The notes beneath the pieces are model-generated. The model searched no databases. It was not told where the DNA came from and saw only the letters and a program-made list of their open reading frames with translations. This document shows, one piece after another, positions 1 through 12,357 of a stretch of 60,000 bases of DNA. Source of the stretch: Takakia lepidozioides. Its lineage: Eukaryota; Streptophyta; Takakiopsida; Takakiales; Takakiaceae. Position numbers and translations under genes: made by a program. Location of the stretch: NCBI GenBank assembly GCA_030704615.1, contig CM060732.1, forward strand, positions 82,299,171 through 82,359,170. Reading direction: 5' to 3'. Position 1 is the first letter of the stretch. Every line of letters starts with the position of its first letter.

Positions 1-129
1 AGGTGAAGTGTTCATAGTTCATACCTTCACAGGCCGCTGGTATGTGTTAGTGAGTTTGGGTATGACCTGACGTGGGCAACAGCTGCTCATCATCCAACCA
101 CATTGCTAATGAGCCCCCATTCCTCACAG

Positions 130-3100
130 AGCAAAAAAAGCTGAGAGAAGATCCTGCCTACAACATCAACATGTCGGAAGACACAAAACGCATGCTGCAG
201 GAGTTGGGCACTGAAAAGGGGAAGGCAGCTGCAATGGTGGGTGGGGGTGGTGGAAAGGCTCAGCGTGAGCATGCTGCTGCCCTTGCAGCAGTCCAGGCAG
301 CAAAGGACCACCCCACACAGGACAAGGACTCGAAGGAAGGGAAACAGGTCCCCCCTGCCTTGAGTATTGTGGATGCAGCGTCAGCTGCAGTGCATGGGCG
401 CAGTGCAGCGGCTGCAAAGGCAGGGTCAGCAGAGAAGACAGCTGCACGGGTAGCAGCCCATGCTGCAGGCGAGTGTGTTCCTGTGAACACCAAGCTGGTC
501 AGTTCATTCTTTCTGTTGATCTACCTGTGTGTCGTGATCTGTCCGTTGGATCGAGAGGTTTGTACAGCAGACTAGAGTTTATTGCATCGAATGCATACAT
601 ATGATGAGAGGGAGTGGCTTTATAGGGCGAGAGAGAGATAGTGCCTGTCTTATCTTGACAAGAAAAGATCTGTCTATTCCAGACTAGATCAAAAATTTGT
701 AGACAACAACAGCCTTCAAGGAAGGCACCATCACATTTCTCTTGATCCAGACTCAGCATTGATTCCATATTTATAGAGGTGATCGGGGTGGGTGGTGGTG
801 TATCTGTATATGATCAAGTACAGATTTCCCTCCCACCTTAGATTTGCCAGAGGTAGACAGAATTCTTCATGGTTTTTCATTACCTGTCATACTGCTCTAT
901 TGTAGAGAGTACGAGATAGCTCTGTCTTATGCAGATTACTGCTATGTCAACCAGCATTGTATTGTAACTTGTTTTCAAACAACGCCTCTATCAAGTCACT
1001 GCATTTCCACCCATATGGCTTGGAGGAAACTTGAGCATAGAGCTCAGAGCTTGGACAGCTTAGGTTCTGGAAATGAGCTCATGATAAACTAATGTGCCTC
1101 GTAGTGATATATTGTGCCTATTCACTACATCACTAACCTAGCAGATTGGAAAAATCTCGAAGTATAGGTTAGATCCCTGGAGGGGGTCAACCCGCTGCTG
1201 CGGTTATTCTTGCCTGAAGTCCTCTCATAGGTAGTGGCACTATAACACTGGTTGCTCACTGCAAATAAGCCTTCTCATGTCTGCAAAACGACTCCATATC
1301 CAGCTCTGTGATTCCAGACAACTCAAAATTTCATTGAAGAAGAGTTGCCCTCACCTGCACCCGTCCCAAAAAACACCACAAGTCAGTGGCTCCACTACTT
1401 GTTGTTTCCTTAATACTGTAAAGACTACGGGGTGGAAGACTTAAAAGGATTCTATATGCAATGTCCCAGGTTAAGAGCAGGTACACCTCAGGGGCGGCAT
1501 CGCGCTCATTCACATCAACATCCTATGACCCGGTTACGAAGAATGAGTTTGAGTATGTAAAGGAAGAGAAGAATCCCAAAAAGAAGGGCTATGTGCGCTT
1601 GCATACGACACACGGCGATCTCAACCTGGAGTTACATTGTGACATCACACCACGCACATGTGAAAACTTCATCACCCTTTGCGAGCGAGGTTACTACGAT
1701 AATGTTGTCTTTCACCGGAGTATCAGGTGTACATTCTGTCAATTTTGGTGTTTACAAGTCTTAGTTGTTCCTTTGCAAAATATCAATTGAAATTTATGCC
1801 ACCCTAGACCTCTGCTCCCGGCACTCTTTCCTTTGGGGCTGTAATATATTTTCTTCTCATGTTGTTTTACTGTGTCCCATGGGCCCTCAGGACGTTATAA
1901 GGTTCCTTTCTTTCTTTCTTCTCTCCTGCAGATGTCAGGGACTTGTTCCTCTCTTCCCTGGATGGCCTTGTGGATGCCTAATGGGAACCATTGGAGCATA
2001 ATATGGATGCAATTTTAGGGAATGTCAAAATCACATTAGGTCTCTGACAAGTGTCTGCCTGTCTGGTCTTTGTGTCTATGAAATTACAGGAACTTTATGA
2101 TTCAAGGGGGTGACCCAACAGGCACTGGACGAGGGGGAGAGTCAATATGGGGAAAGGCTTTTAAGGATGAGCTGAATTCCAAGCTCTTGCATACCCAGAG
2201 GGGTATTTTGAGCATGGCCAACAGCGGCCCTCACAGCAATAGCTCTCAGTTTTTCATACTCTATAAGTCAGCACCACACCTCAACTACAAGCACACCGTG
2301 TTTGGTTCTGTAGTGGGGGGTTTGGAGACTCTGTCGGCACTGGAGAAGGTCCCTGTGGATGATGATGACCGACCCCTGGTAGGTCCATGTTTTTTCCTAG
2401 TGCAAATTCCTGATGTACCAGCTCATTGAGTTTTCCGTAAACTAGGGTATATTAGAAACCGAAGAGTAGTCATGATTATTCAGGTATCTTGGGACGAGAA
2501 GCTCAAATTCAAACCATTCTTTTATGCAGGGGCTCTTTTTAGGCTTACTGTTGCTTTTTCATGCCTTATCCTATCTCCCTGTTTGAGATTTTGTACTTAT
2601 TCCAGGGTTATCAAATTTTTCCTGCTTTGATGGACTGAAAGAGCCCCATGGTTTAGATGGTGATATGGAAGTGGGAATTGGTCCATCATGTGGATGCAGG
2701 AGGATCTGAAGATTTTGCGAGTATCTGTGTTTGTTAACCCTTACACTGAACCTGATGAAGAGGAAGAAAAAGCAAAAGCAGCGGAAGCGAAAAGGGCAGC
2801 CGAAGCTGATGGCGAAAATGTAAGGCATAATTTGAACTGCTCTTTTATGATGGGCAAAGTAAATGGTGCATTTCACTATTCTCTTAGAGATCTTTTTGTG
2901 TCAGGATTGATTTTTCCTTTGCAACAGACTGTCCCTCCCAGTTCTCAGAAAGTTGTTAAAAAATCTGTTTTGCAGGAGAAGATGGGAAATTGGTACAGTA
3001 ATCCAAGCTTGTTCACAGCACCTGTCGCACATGGGACTGGCGTGGGCAAGTATCTCAGAAGTTCAGAGCCTGAGAAAGGAGGGGTTGTGGCCAATGGTAA

Positions 3101-3185
3101 GGCAAATTTGGAAGGTTCTTTGAGCAAGCGAAGGAAAGTAGGGGGAGGGACGGGGGTCCAGTTCAATGATTTCTCTGGCTGGTAG
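130..3185 (+). CDS. PUB49: PUB49/PPIL2-type U-box cyclophilin, C-terminal exons (5' partial)
   Basis: Nuclear peptidyl-prolyl isomerase of the PPIL2 class, which combines an N-terminal U-box with a cyclophilin domain and is linked to splicing and ubiquitin ligation. Five exons are readable: about 130-497, 1470-1726, 2090-2378, 2700-2819 and 2976-3185, all with GT-AG borders and matching phases. Seen: a linker with DPAYNIN and SVVDAASA-like ([15 protein letters not shown]) motifs, then [19 protein letters not shown] opening the cyclophilin fold, FHRSIR joined across an intron to [13 protein letters not shown] (catalytic Arg present), SQFFILYKS, and LNYKHTVFG with Tyr where cyclophilin A has Trp. 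The tail has [21 protein letters not shown] and a basic KRRK patch before FNDFSGW. The U-box lies left of the window. The exon starting near 130 is preceded by a good acceptor; nothing looks broken. Confidence 0.93.
1727..2089 (+). repeat. SINE-like 3' end in a PUB49 intron
   Basis: Within this cyclophilin intron, positions about 1800-1922 end in GGACGTTATAAGG followed by a short TTTC microsatellite. The same 3' end (GGACGTTA plus a short T-rich tail) closes the SINE at 17645-17823 and the repeat near 33990-34145. No tRNA-like head is evident here, so this would be a 5'-truncated or decayed copy. Confidence 0.45.
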
Positions 3186-6100
3186 GCCAGCCTCTTTATT
3201 ACCTGAAGTCTTAGCTGCATGTTTAGCCTCGCACGTCTGATTTGTACAAAATTTGTAATTGAGCCCCAGAGTGTACTATAGCAAAGAGCTCATGAAAGCT
3301 TGTATTGTTTGATGTTGGAACTGTGATTTAGACCAAATGTATAGCAACTCATATGAAATGGTTTTAGAGCACTTGAAAAAGCAAGCTTGAGAAACGTGGT
3401 GCATGGAATGGCTTGCAGAGCCTCGACAACCTTTCATGTACCTTGGGATTGTCATGTTCGGGGACAGAATTGGATTGCTTTTATGTAGAGGTGAAGTTCT
3501 GACCCGAGGACCTCTCCTGGATTTGAGAGTCTCGCACATAGGGCAGACTCAAAAATCCCGAAGGTAAGAACCTCACCTGTTGTAAAGCCAAACTCGAAAA
3601 TTCCCCCCTGCCCCTTTCCGTGCTCACCTTATGAGAATGCCCCAGGATCGCACGGGGCAGAACTATGGAATCCAGCCCAAAGCAAAATAGAGGGCTCAGT
3701 CCAAAAGTCCTTTACCTGTGGTTTCTCAGCACCCAGTGTGTGTGATGTACCTTGATTCATAAATCAAGTTCAGTTGACAATTGTTTGATGCAAGAGAATG
3801 CTGGAGTGGACTGTAAACTTGGTTGTGACTTGTTTCCTATGCAATGGATTATGGACACCAATTCACCAGTGCTGGTGGCTTGGCTGGAGATTTCCTACAA
3901 GTTCAGGCTAGGAAATGTAATGTCCATTATTACCATCATAGGGCCCTTTACATATGTGGGTTGATACATTCAGCCAGCCATGATTAACGAATGTGCTGGT
4001 TGAGAAGTTGTCTCATGTCAGCTGTTAAGTTAACCTTCTTGACATGAGCCACTTGTGGTATTTAGCGGAGCATAATGGGAGGCGGGCTGCTTCCTCCAGA
4101 GTCGCTGGTTTGGCAGGGGTGGAGGATCTGTTCAGAAGTTTCTCTAATCATCACCATCATCATCACCACCACCACCGATCATGATTTCAGGTGAATTTGC
4201 CTGGCTCTACCTGCAAACACTTAGGAACTATGGTGCATGTCCGGGACTGCCATCAGTGATTCATTATTCTGGCACGCCTCTAGAATTGGGTAGGAATGAC
4301 CAACGAAGTGATTGTACCACAGCGGGACTGTCCGGGTGATCTGCACACACACACATTATCTCCACACCTCCGCCCCAATCTCTTGTAAAAGGAATACCTG
4401 CAACCCAACCCATTGTTTCCATATCCGACCTAAGTTAATCTCTCATGCATCCAGACGTCCCGATAATGCCCCAAGGAAAGCGGCTTGACAATGAAACGCT
4501 ATGGTGGAACTCTGCTTTCGCTCACAAATGCAGGGCCCACCCAAGAACAGCAGAGGTCGCCCTTGCAATCAAGCACCGCCCTCAAACGGCGCGCTGCACG
4601 GTGCCGCATTCATCATACGCTGCGTATTAATACATCATACCCAGACGGATACTGGTTGGGTGCCTAACAAGTAGGTAGCTCTACCCCGAGTATTCATAGA
4701 AATGATGATTTTTTGTGCAGGCCAGGACCACACATCCACCCCCCCCCCCGGATCCATACAAAGCAGCCACCAGGAAACAAAATCTTGCGAAGTTGAAATT
4801 TGGTATGCAGCGGGTGGTAGGGAGGTGCGCCCAAAATTTGGGGAAGAGGAGATTCTTCCGGCACTATTATTATGGACATGCTTTCCTTGTTGGACTCATT
4901 TGTAGGTGGTCGAAGTTGACGAGGTAGCTGAAAGTAGTTGCTGAAGTTAGCCTGTGATGGCTGCAAGTCTTGAGATTCAATGTGGGCTGGGAATGCACAG
5001 TCAATGGAACCATTCCATTCTGGGCCTTCATTTCTAACTTGGAAGAATGAAGTTGTGGGGATAAGAAACAAGAGAACCCCACAACTTCTAGGAACTGGAC
5101 ATAAATGGGTACTGAGGGTGAAGAAGAAGAGAGTGAGAGAAAGTGATAGCGGCTTGCAACAGTAGGTTTCTCGTTGGTAATAAGTATAGATGGATATGGA
5201 GGAGCATTAACTATTGGCCTCTCCACATTTACTGAGCATGCATTTCACTGCTTTTCTTCAGTCTTGATTTCTAAGTTCTTTCTCAGTGGATTGGACACAC
5301 ACGAAATAACTTTTTCGCTTTTGTATTTCGTATTTTGTTTTCTTGCCAGTTCTTTGAATACAGGATGGCTATGGCGACTCTCGTTCTGCCCAATGGAATG
5401 TGGCCCTCTTCCCGAGCTGTTTGAGTTGCAGCTGGATCCTGACACAATTCTGAGAAGAAAAAGCGCGGGGGGCATTATTATGTCTTGTGTGGGGCTGGAG
5501 GCATAGCTGCGGAAAGATGAACAGAAAGTGATTGCTCGTCAGTCGTGCTCTCTTTGCAGAGCATTGCAAAGAGTTGGCATTGGAGGGGCTTCTGAGCATG
5601 AACGTCTGCAATGCAATTGATGGGTTGACATAGCGGATGGGATTGGATCAGAGCTGGGGAATGATCTGTGTTGTCGAGCAATGGGGTGTGTCCTGCTCCC
5701 CGTTTGGCTGCTTGCGGATTAGCACCTTGGTGAAGATAAAAGTAAAGCAATCCCGGGAATGTCCACGAATCGCACAGCACGTTTGAAAGAAGGGGCAGAC
5801 AAACTGGAGGGTTTGGTCATCTCAAATGGGTTCGACTGGAAAGAGAAAATGGCCTCGATTTTGGTGGGAAGCCTAGCTACGAGCAATGCCGTCAGTCACG
5901 AGTCTATAATCTGCTACTGAGCGAAGTGGGTAGATATGGAGCCACAAAGAAATGGGAGGTTACTGTTGGAACGACACAATGCAATTGCTTTGAGAATCTG
6001 CAACCAATCAAGATGCAGACAACGATTGTTGGATAGAGGGACCCTGGTTTCCAGGTGCTTTAATGTAGCCACATGCAAGCCTGAAAATTTAGGATTAAGG

Positions 6101-6227
6101 TTCTAAAGGAGATTAGAGTTTTTGTGATCAAGGAGATCTAGGTGAAAACTGCGCGCGGTTTGAAAGTGTAGAGACACAAACCCGGTCCTTCGGCAGGTAA
6201 TTGATCAGATAAATCGGAGTATTGACA
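3186..6227. other. Intergenic, no gene recognised
   Basis: About 3 kb between the cyclophilin stop and the galactosyltransferase start. It holds a (CAT/CAC)n-like simple repeat at 4147-4178, an (AC)n run at 4345-4354 and a C-run near 4740. Open frames here (for example 5174-5506 +) show no family motif. The part nearest 6228 should include the promoter and 5' UTR of the next gene. Confidence 0.6.
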
Positions 6228-9200
6228 ATGAAGAAGGCACCTGGAAGGGTTGAATTTTGCTCCATGGGACGCCTGCGGTATACAGTACTTGCGGTGGGCC
6301 TCCTGTGTATAGCGTTTATGAGCATTCGGGTTCCACAACTGTTTGAGCCGAAAATAGTTTCCCGCATTAATGCCCCGTTGGATGTGGTAGGAAATGACAT
6401 TGAGGGCGCGGGTGCTGGCAATTCAGCATTAGGTGTAAACTACGATCACAGGAAGCTCACTGGTGATGAGTGGGATCCAAGAGTGATTCTCCAGCCCAAA
6501 AGGCCATTGCCCTTGGATGACGACGAAACGCTCGCAGCAGTAGAGCACGGTATGCAGGTCAGCATATTTGGCCTTTCTCTGGCTCATACTTTTGTGCTGG
6601 CAACAGTAATTTTCTCGGGAAGGTTCTTGCTAGATACCTCGTTTTGGAGGGGCTCGGCCTCCTTTGAATACATAATGGTTCTGCGTTAGCTAGCTGGCTG
6701 GTCACAATAACGTTTGAATTGGGGAATGCAGTGTCTTGAGTCTTGGTGTAATGGGCGGTTTCCATGTGGTTAGGCATTGGCGAGGGCTTGTGGATGCCAC
6801 TCATTGCTGAGTGCTTCACATAGCACAGTTCAGGAGTTTACATTCATGGCTGTAGTCTGGTGGATACACACTGAATATATGATACTGCTTCTTATGGGTG
6901 GACAATTTTGTTGCAGGTTGACTTGGAATCTTTAAAAACACGCAGAAAACACCGTCGTGCTTACACAAGCAGATGGAACAGGGAATCTGGAAAAAATCAG
7001 GAATGGAGTCAGCACAAATATACCAAAGGCTCCCTGCAAAGTTCTGGCGTGATTCATTTACGCAGTGATGGGGAGCAGCATGAGAGCCCACAAAACAGCT
7101 CAAAGTTAGAGAGGCATGCGGACACATCCCTCCAGCATGCCGTTGAACAGGCATGGCTCGCAGGTGCCAATGCTTGGAGGGAAGTTGCAGAAGATATTTA
7201 TCTGAGAAATGAGACTGTCGGCAGAGGGAGTAACAGTGGTCAGCCACCCACTGTTGTGAGGGCAAAGGCATGTCCTCCCTCCTTGTCGATGACTGGGGAC
7301 GCATTGGAAAATGCAGGGCGAGTCATGTCTCTGCCATGTGGGCTCATGTTTGGGTCAGCCATTACTTTGGTTGGGAAGCCTCGTGAGGCTCACATGGAGC
7401 ATAAACCCCCTATTGCACGGGTAGGGGAGGGTGTCTCCCCATATGTTATGGTCTCGCAATTTGTGATGGAATTGCAGGGACTGAATTTGGTGGACGGTGA
7501 GGAACCACCCCGCATTCTTCACGTAAATCCACGACTACGGGGTGACTGGAGCTGGAAACCTGTGATTGAGCAAAATACATGCTATCGTGGCCAGTGGGGT
7601 GCAGGCCAGCGGTGTGAAGGATGGCAGTCTCCAGAAGATGAGGAAACTGGTACACATAGAGAGTGTTTATTGTCGCAGTTGTTGGAAAGAGTTCAAACAA
7701 CATCTGGAGCTGCTGTATTTCGAGAATAGAGTTATTTAAACCATAATGCTCAGTTGCATTGCTGTTCTCTAGAGTAAATGGCGTGGGCTGCTGCACTACC
7801 AAGTGTGGAATCTGAACATATAGAATCCCTGAGCAGTGCTATGAAAGCTCCCAAGAGCCAACATTGGGTACTCACATCAAATTCTGCAAACAAAAATCCT
7901 GGCCTGCTTTATACCTACATAAGAACTGCTTCCAATCACCTGACAGTAGAATGTCTCCGTGTTTTGTTGGCAGTTGATGGGCAACCGAAATGTGAGAAAT
8001 GGCTACGAGAGGCTGATGACAAACCACTGCACTCTAAGAAGTCCTGGTGGCTGGACAGATTAGTTGGCCATTCTGACAATGATGCGGTGGAATGGGAGTA
8101 CCCGTTGGTCGAAGGAAGACTGTTTGTCCTCACCATCCGAGCAGGTGTAGAGGGGTTTCATTTGACAATTGATGGCCGTCACATCAGCTCTTTCCCATAT
8201 CGCAGTGTGAGTTCAGTACTGCTTTGCAAAGATACTCTCGAGTATTCTAAGCTTCCCAGGAATTCCAGTATTCCTTTTCTTTGATTGTGAGTGTGGCTGC
8301 TAAGGCTGGTTGTCATTGGTAGTCTGTTACTGGTTGTTGCAGTTGCCCAGAGCTCCACTGCATACCAACACTTGCTCACTTGATAATAAGTTTTTGACTA
8401 GAATGCGCATTGAAGTCTTTATTGGCCTTACCCTGTGCAACTAACAACACAAAGCTTCCGGCAGGTGGACAGTTCATTTTCGCAGCCACCCGTATTTACT
8501 TTCAGAGCTGCTTATGTAGCCAGACATGACTTGGCTCGAGTTCCATATTCTAGTTACATTTTAAGCTCACTGTGTAAGGGATGGACTGGAGAACAGGGTT
8601 GGTTTGCAAGGGTTAAGGTGTGGTAACGGCATGGAAAATGATGACCATCTTCATTCAGCCACTTTTCTGTCTTATCCTCTAAGGCCTTTACTCTCAACAC
8701 GGAGACTAAAGGGTGTGCAGGAGCATATGCTAATGTAAAGAGGACATGTGCATTCCTTGCGGTAATTTGTAGTTTGCAGCAAACTAATCCATTTTGCTTC
8801 CATGTAACCTAACAGGGCTATGTCGTTGAAGAAGCAACTGGGGTATTAGTAGCAGGAAACGTCGATTGGCATTCAGTCATGGCCACATCACTGCCAGTGA
8901 TGCACCCCAGCTTTTATCCTGAGCTGGTCCTTGAGACTTCTGATAATTGGAAGGCACCTCCATTTCCTACAGGCCCAATTGATCTGTTTGTTGGAATCCT
9001 GTCGAATCCATTTTTGCCGAGCGCATGGCAACCAGGAAGACCTGGTTGCAGTCTGAGTCTATTCGGTCATCCAAGGTGGTGGTGGCTCGCTTCTTTGTTG
9101 CCCTGGTACTTCTCTGATTGCCATTTTCATGTAGTTCCTTAGCCCACCTTCCCCCTTGAAACCATCTGGTAACCATTTGATCGGCGGGGTAAAAAAGGAA

Positions 9201-11305
9201 GCGACAGATGAACCTGAACTCTTCTTGCTGTACCCTTTTCCAATTGAACCCAGTTTTGGAACTAGAGAGAGAAACCAAGAGAGAAACCCACATGGGGCCC
9301 TGAGGTTTTGCAGGACAGGTAGAACAAAGAGGGAGAGAAGTAATAGGGAGGGGGGAGATTGTTAATGGAGGACTGACAAAATTCTGCTGGACATGGCAGT
9401 ATGAAGCAAGATGACTTGGGTTTGTGTGGTGTACACAACTAGACTTGTTCAGATGCTTTTGCAAGTTTTCTCCCTGAGTATCATAGCCTCATAACATTCT
9501 GGTGCGATGTGGGTGGCTCTATGTGACCATAGCACGCCAACAAGGACATCAATGTGCAAGTTAGGGAGGAGGCCGATTATTATGGAGATATAATCATTGT
9601 GCCCTTCCTTGACCGGTACAATCTGGTGGTGCTGAAGACTGTTGCAATCTGCGAGTTTGGGGTATGTCCATATTCTCCTGCACCTTCTCCATGTTTTAAA
9701 GCTACACCTGCCCTTCAGTTGCATCAGATTATGCACTTTCGCACAGCAAAACAGTCTGGATTAAGTAACTCTTCTCATCTCATCTAACGTCTGCAGCTCC
9801 AATCTCCTGGCCACTTGTAGAGGACCATTCCACAGTACCACAAATTTAAGGAAATCAATTGTTTTTTCGCATCACATGAGAGGTGTGTCAAGAGGCACCA
9901 GTGGGTCACAGATGATTACTTCAATGATTTATATCTACCTTCTGTCATAACAAATAAACATCCGTACTTGACAGGTTTTCAGATTCGGTTTGCTGCATAG
10001 TCTTTCAGACATCTAGGAACTTCCCTCAAATTCTTGATTAAGTGGCACATTTTTGGAAACTTCCCAAGCTGAAATGCACATGAGATATGCGGTCAATGTT
10101 TACGAATTTACTGTAATGACTCTTGCAACAGGTGAAGAACGTGACAGCAAAGTACATAATGAAATGTGACGATGACACATTTGTGAGAATCAATGCGGTG
10201 CTTGAAGAGGTGAAGGCAACCTCTTTGCAAAAAGGTCTCTATATGGGCAAGATGAACGAATTCCACAAGCCCCTGCGCACAGGAAAGTGGGCGGTAACTT
10301 TCCGGGTATCATTCTTTCCCTTCACATTTCCACTCAAGCATGTCTGAGTCACAGAGATAGAGAGGTTTGGAGTACATAGAAGATTTCCCTGCAAATTACA
10401 GCTGTATACAAGGAACAAGATAAACAAGACAGTTGACGTTGGAATTGGCAGCTCAGTGGGGGTTCTGTCATGGGTGACGTTTTTTTGTGCCTCAAAGAGC
10501 TGAAGAGTGTGTGAGGTCCACCACCTGGCACTTTTCCCCTCTGCACTTACTCAAACGATGATGCTGAGGACACCTACATAAAAGTTGGCATCGATTATCC
10601 ACTGGCTGACAAGTCTTTGAGTAGTAATGCTTTCCTCCTTCCGTTTCATCTGGGACACGAGTTTTTTTGGTTTGAGATGTCTGGCCTGATCAGACATTGT
10701 AACAGCTCTTTGGTGCACTGTGGAAGATGTTGCTGGGCAATCATTTGCAGACTGGCAGAAGCTATAAGGTCTAGCACCAAATTTTAACAACCACCTGAAT
10801 AAGTGGAGTTTTGTAGTCACAGTCTGATTCACCATCCTCCTAAAACAGATATTGGTTGGTTGTGCTACAGGAATGGCCAGAGCGTATCTACCCAATATAT
10901 GCCAATGGCGCTGGGTACATTCTTTCAGAGGATATCGCACGCTTCATCGTATTGCGGAACATCAATAGAACTCTGCAGGTAAAGCACACCCATAATTAAT
11001 TGCTGAAATTTCTTCACTGATTGTCCTTGGGCCCTTTTGTCTCTCTCCCTCTCTCGCTGGATCTGATGGGTTGGGTTGATGGTGTCCAGTTGTTCAAGAT
11101 GGAGGATGTGAGCGTTGGAATGTGGGTGAGCCAATTCATTCAGGGTACTCAAGTCCAAGTGCAATATGAAAGTAGCTCACGCTTCTGCCAGTATGGTTGT
11201 GTGGACAACTACTTGACAGCGCACTACCAGTCACCACGTCAGATGTTGTGCATGTGGGAAAAGCTCTCTGTGAATGGGGAAGGAAAATGTTGCAATTATA
11301 GATGA
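6228..11305 (+). CDS. Hydroxyproline O-galactosyltransferase (GT31 with galectin domain), frameshifted
   Basis: Golgi enzyme of the GALT2-6 class that adds the first galactose to hydroxyproline in arabinogalactan proteins. Exons fitted by eye: 6228-6557, 6917-7649, 7974-8206, 8816-9105, 9533-9661, 10132-10305, 10871-10978 and 11090-11305. The start at ATG 6228 gives a type II signal anchor ([16 protein letters not shown]). A galectin-like domain follows ([24 protein letters not shown], then [18 protein letters not shown] and [11 protein letters not shown]). The GT31 part has [26 protein letters not shown], the metal-binding [30 protein letters not shown] and a Cys-rich end. In exon 4, frame shifts between GILSN (ends 9007) and FAERM (starts 9013 in the new frame). 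Exon lengths total 2213 nt, two more than a whole number of codons; without the shift the protein would be about 736 aa. Everything else is conserved, so this is either an assembly error or a young pseudogene. Confidence 0.9.
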
Positions 11306-12357
11306 CAGCGATGGTAGCCAAATCTGTGAAACGCGTTAGCAGTAGGTGAAGGAAGGGTTGTTGTCCCTCATATGAGAGACAGCAGACGCCTTTGACCACA
11401 TCAAGGTAAACACTTGGATCCACTTTCAAGGAGCATGTCTGGGAGCCAACAGATAAGTGGCAAAGTACTGAGTAGGGAAAAGCCACTACAGACTGTAGTC
11501 CCCAATTTTAAACATCCAAGACAGGAACCCGATGAAAAATTATCTGATGTTTTGAGGGAACTAAACATAATAGGCCATTTTGCCTTGTTGAAACAAATTG
11601 GAATTGACCTGGCCCCAATACAGCTGACCTACCCAGCTGCATTTCAACATGTCACACAACATCCTGATCATCACCAGAGATCAACCATGCAACTGCACTT
11701 TTCAGCGGTCTTGACTTTGGGTTAGTTCCTGCCATCTCTTCAGCTGTGTAAATTAAGAAAATAAGTACATGGTACAAGGCTTGGAGTGTAAGGGTACACC
11801 ATACCCCTTCTAGTGTCAATGGTACAATCGCCTCTCTTTTTTTGAGAACCTTCATCTCTTACTTCCAGCTACATTCCATCTCTTTTGTGACTACCATGTG
11901 ATGGCAGTGCAACAGCTATGACTTCTCAAATCTGTGTTGAGGTAGAGAGCTACAGTGCAGAGGCTTTTGCTTGTATGATATTAGCAGGTCCAGCCACTAG
12001 TACATCGACAGTCGCTCCTATAACCAGATTGTTTCCGGCTGTGAATGAGAGCTGCAAAATTTGAAGCTGAGTAGTAAATTCTGGTGGCTTAGAACCCAAT
12101 GACGTGCAGCTAAGAGGTCCACCCTGACTCGGGACTATTTCTTCTTCAAGGGCCCGTCATTGCCAATGTTATCAGTTAATGAGTATATCCCTCTCTCTAT
12201 GTCTGTGCTGCATATCTCAATACTATGATCCCTGCACTGTTCCTGTGGGGAAAATTGTGGGGCAAAAAATCGCTACCAACACATCATAGTACTACAAATA
12301 CATTCAATTATAACACACCTCTCCTGCCCCACCTCAAACATATACATAACGCCTTCA
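11306..12357. other. Tail-to-tail intergenic region
   Basis: About 1 kb between the stops of two convergent glycosyltransferase genes. It must hold both 3' UTRs and polyadenylation signals. No coding motif or repeat recognised. Confidence 0.6.

Noticed and set aside
1-574. A 167-residue protein starting at the GTG at 72
   Set aside because: The true exon begins after an acceptor near 129 and ends at a donor at 498; the rest is intron read-through.
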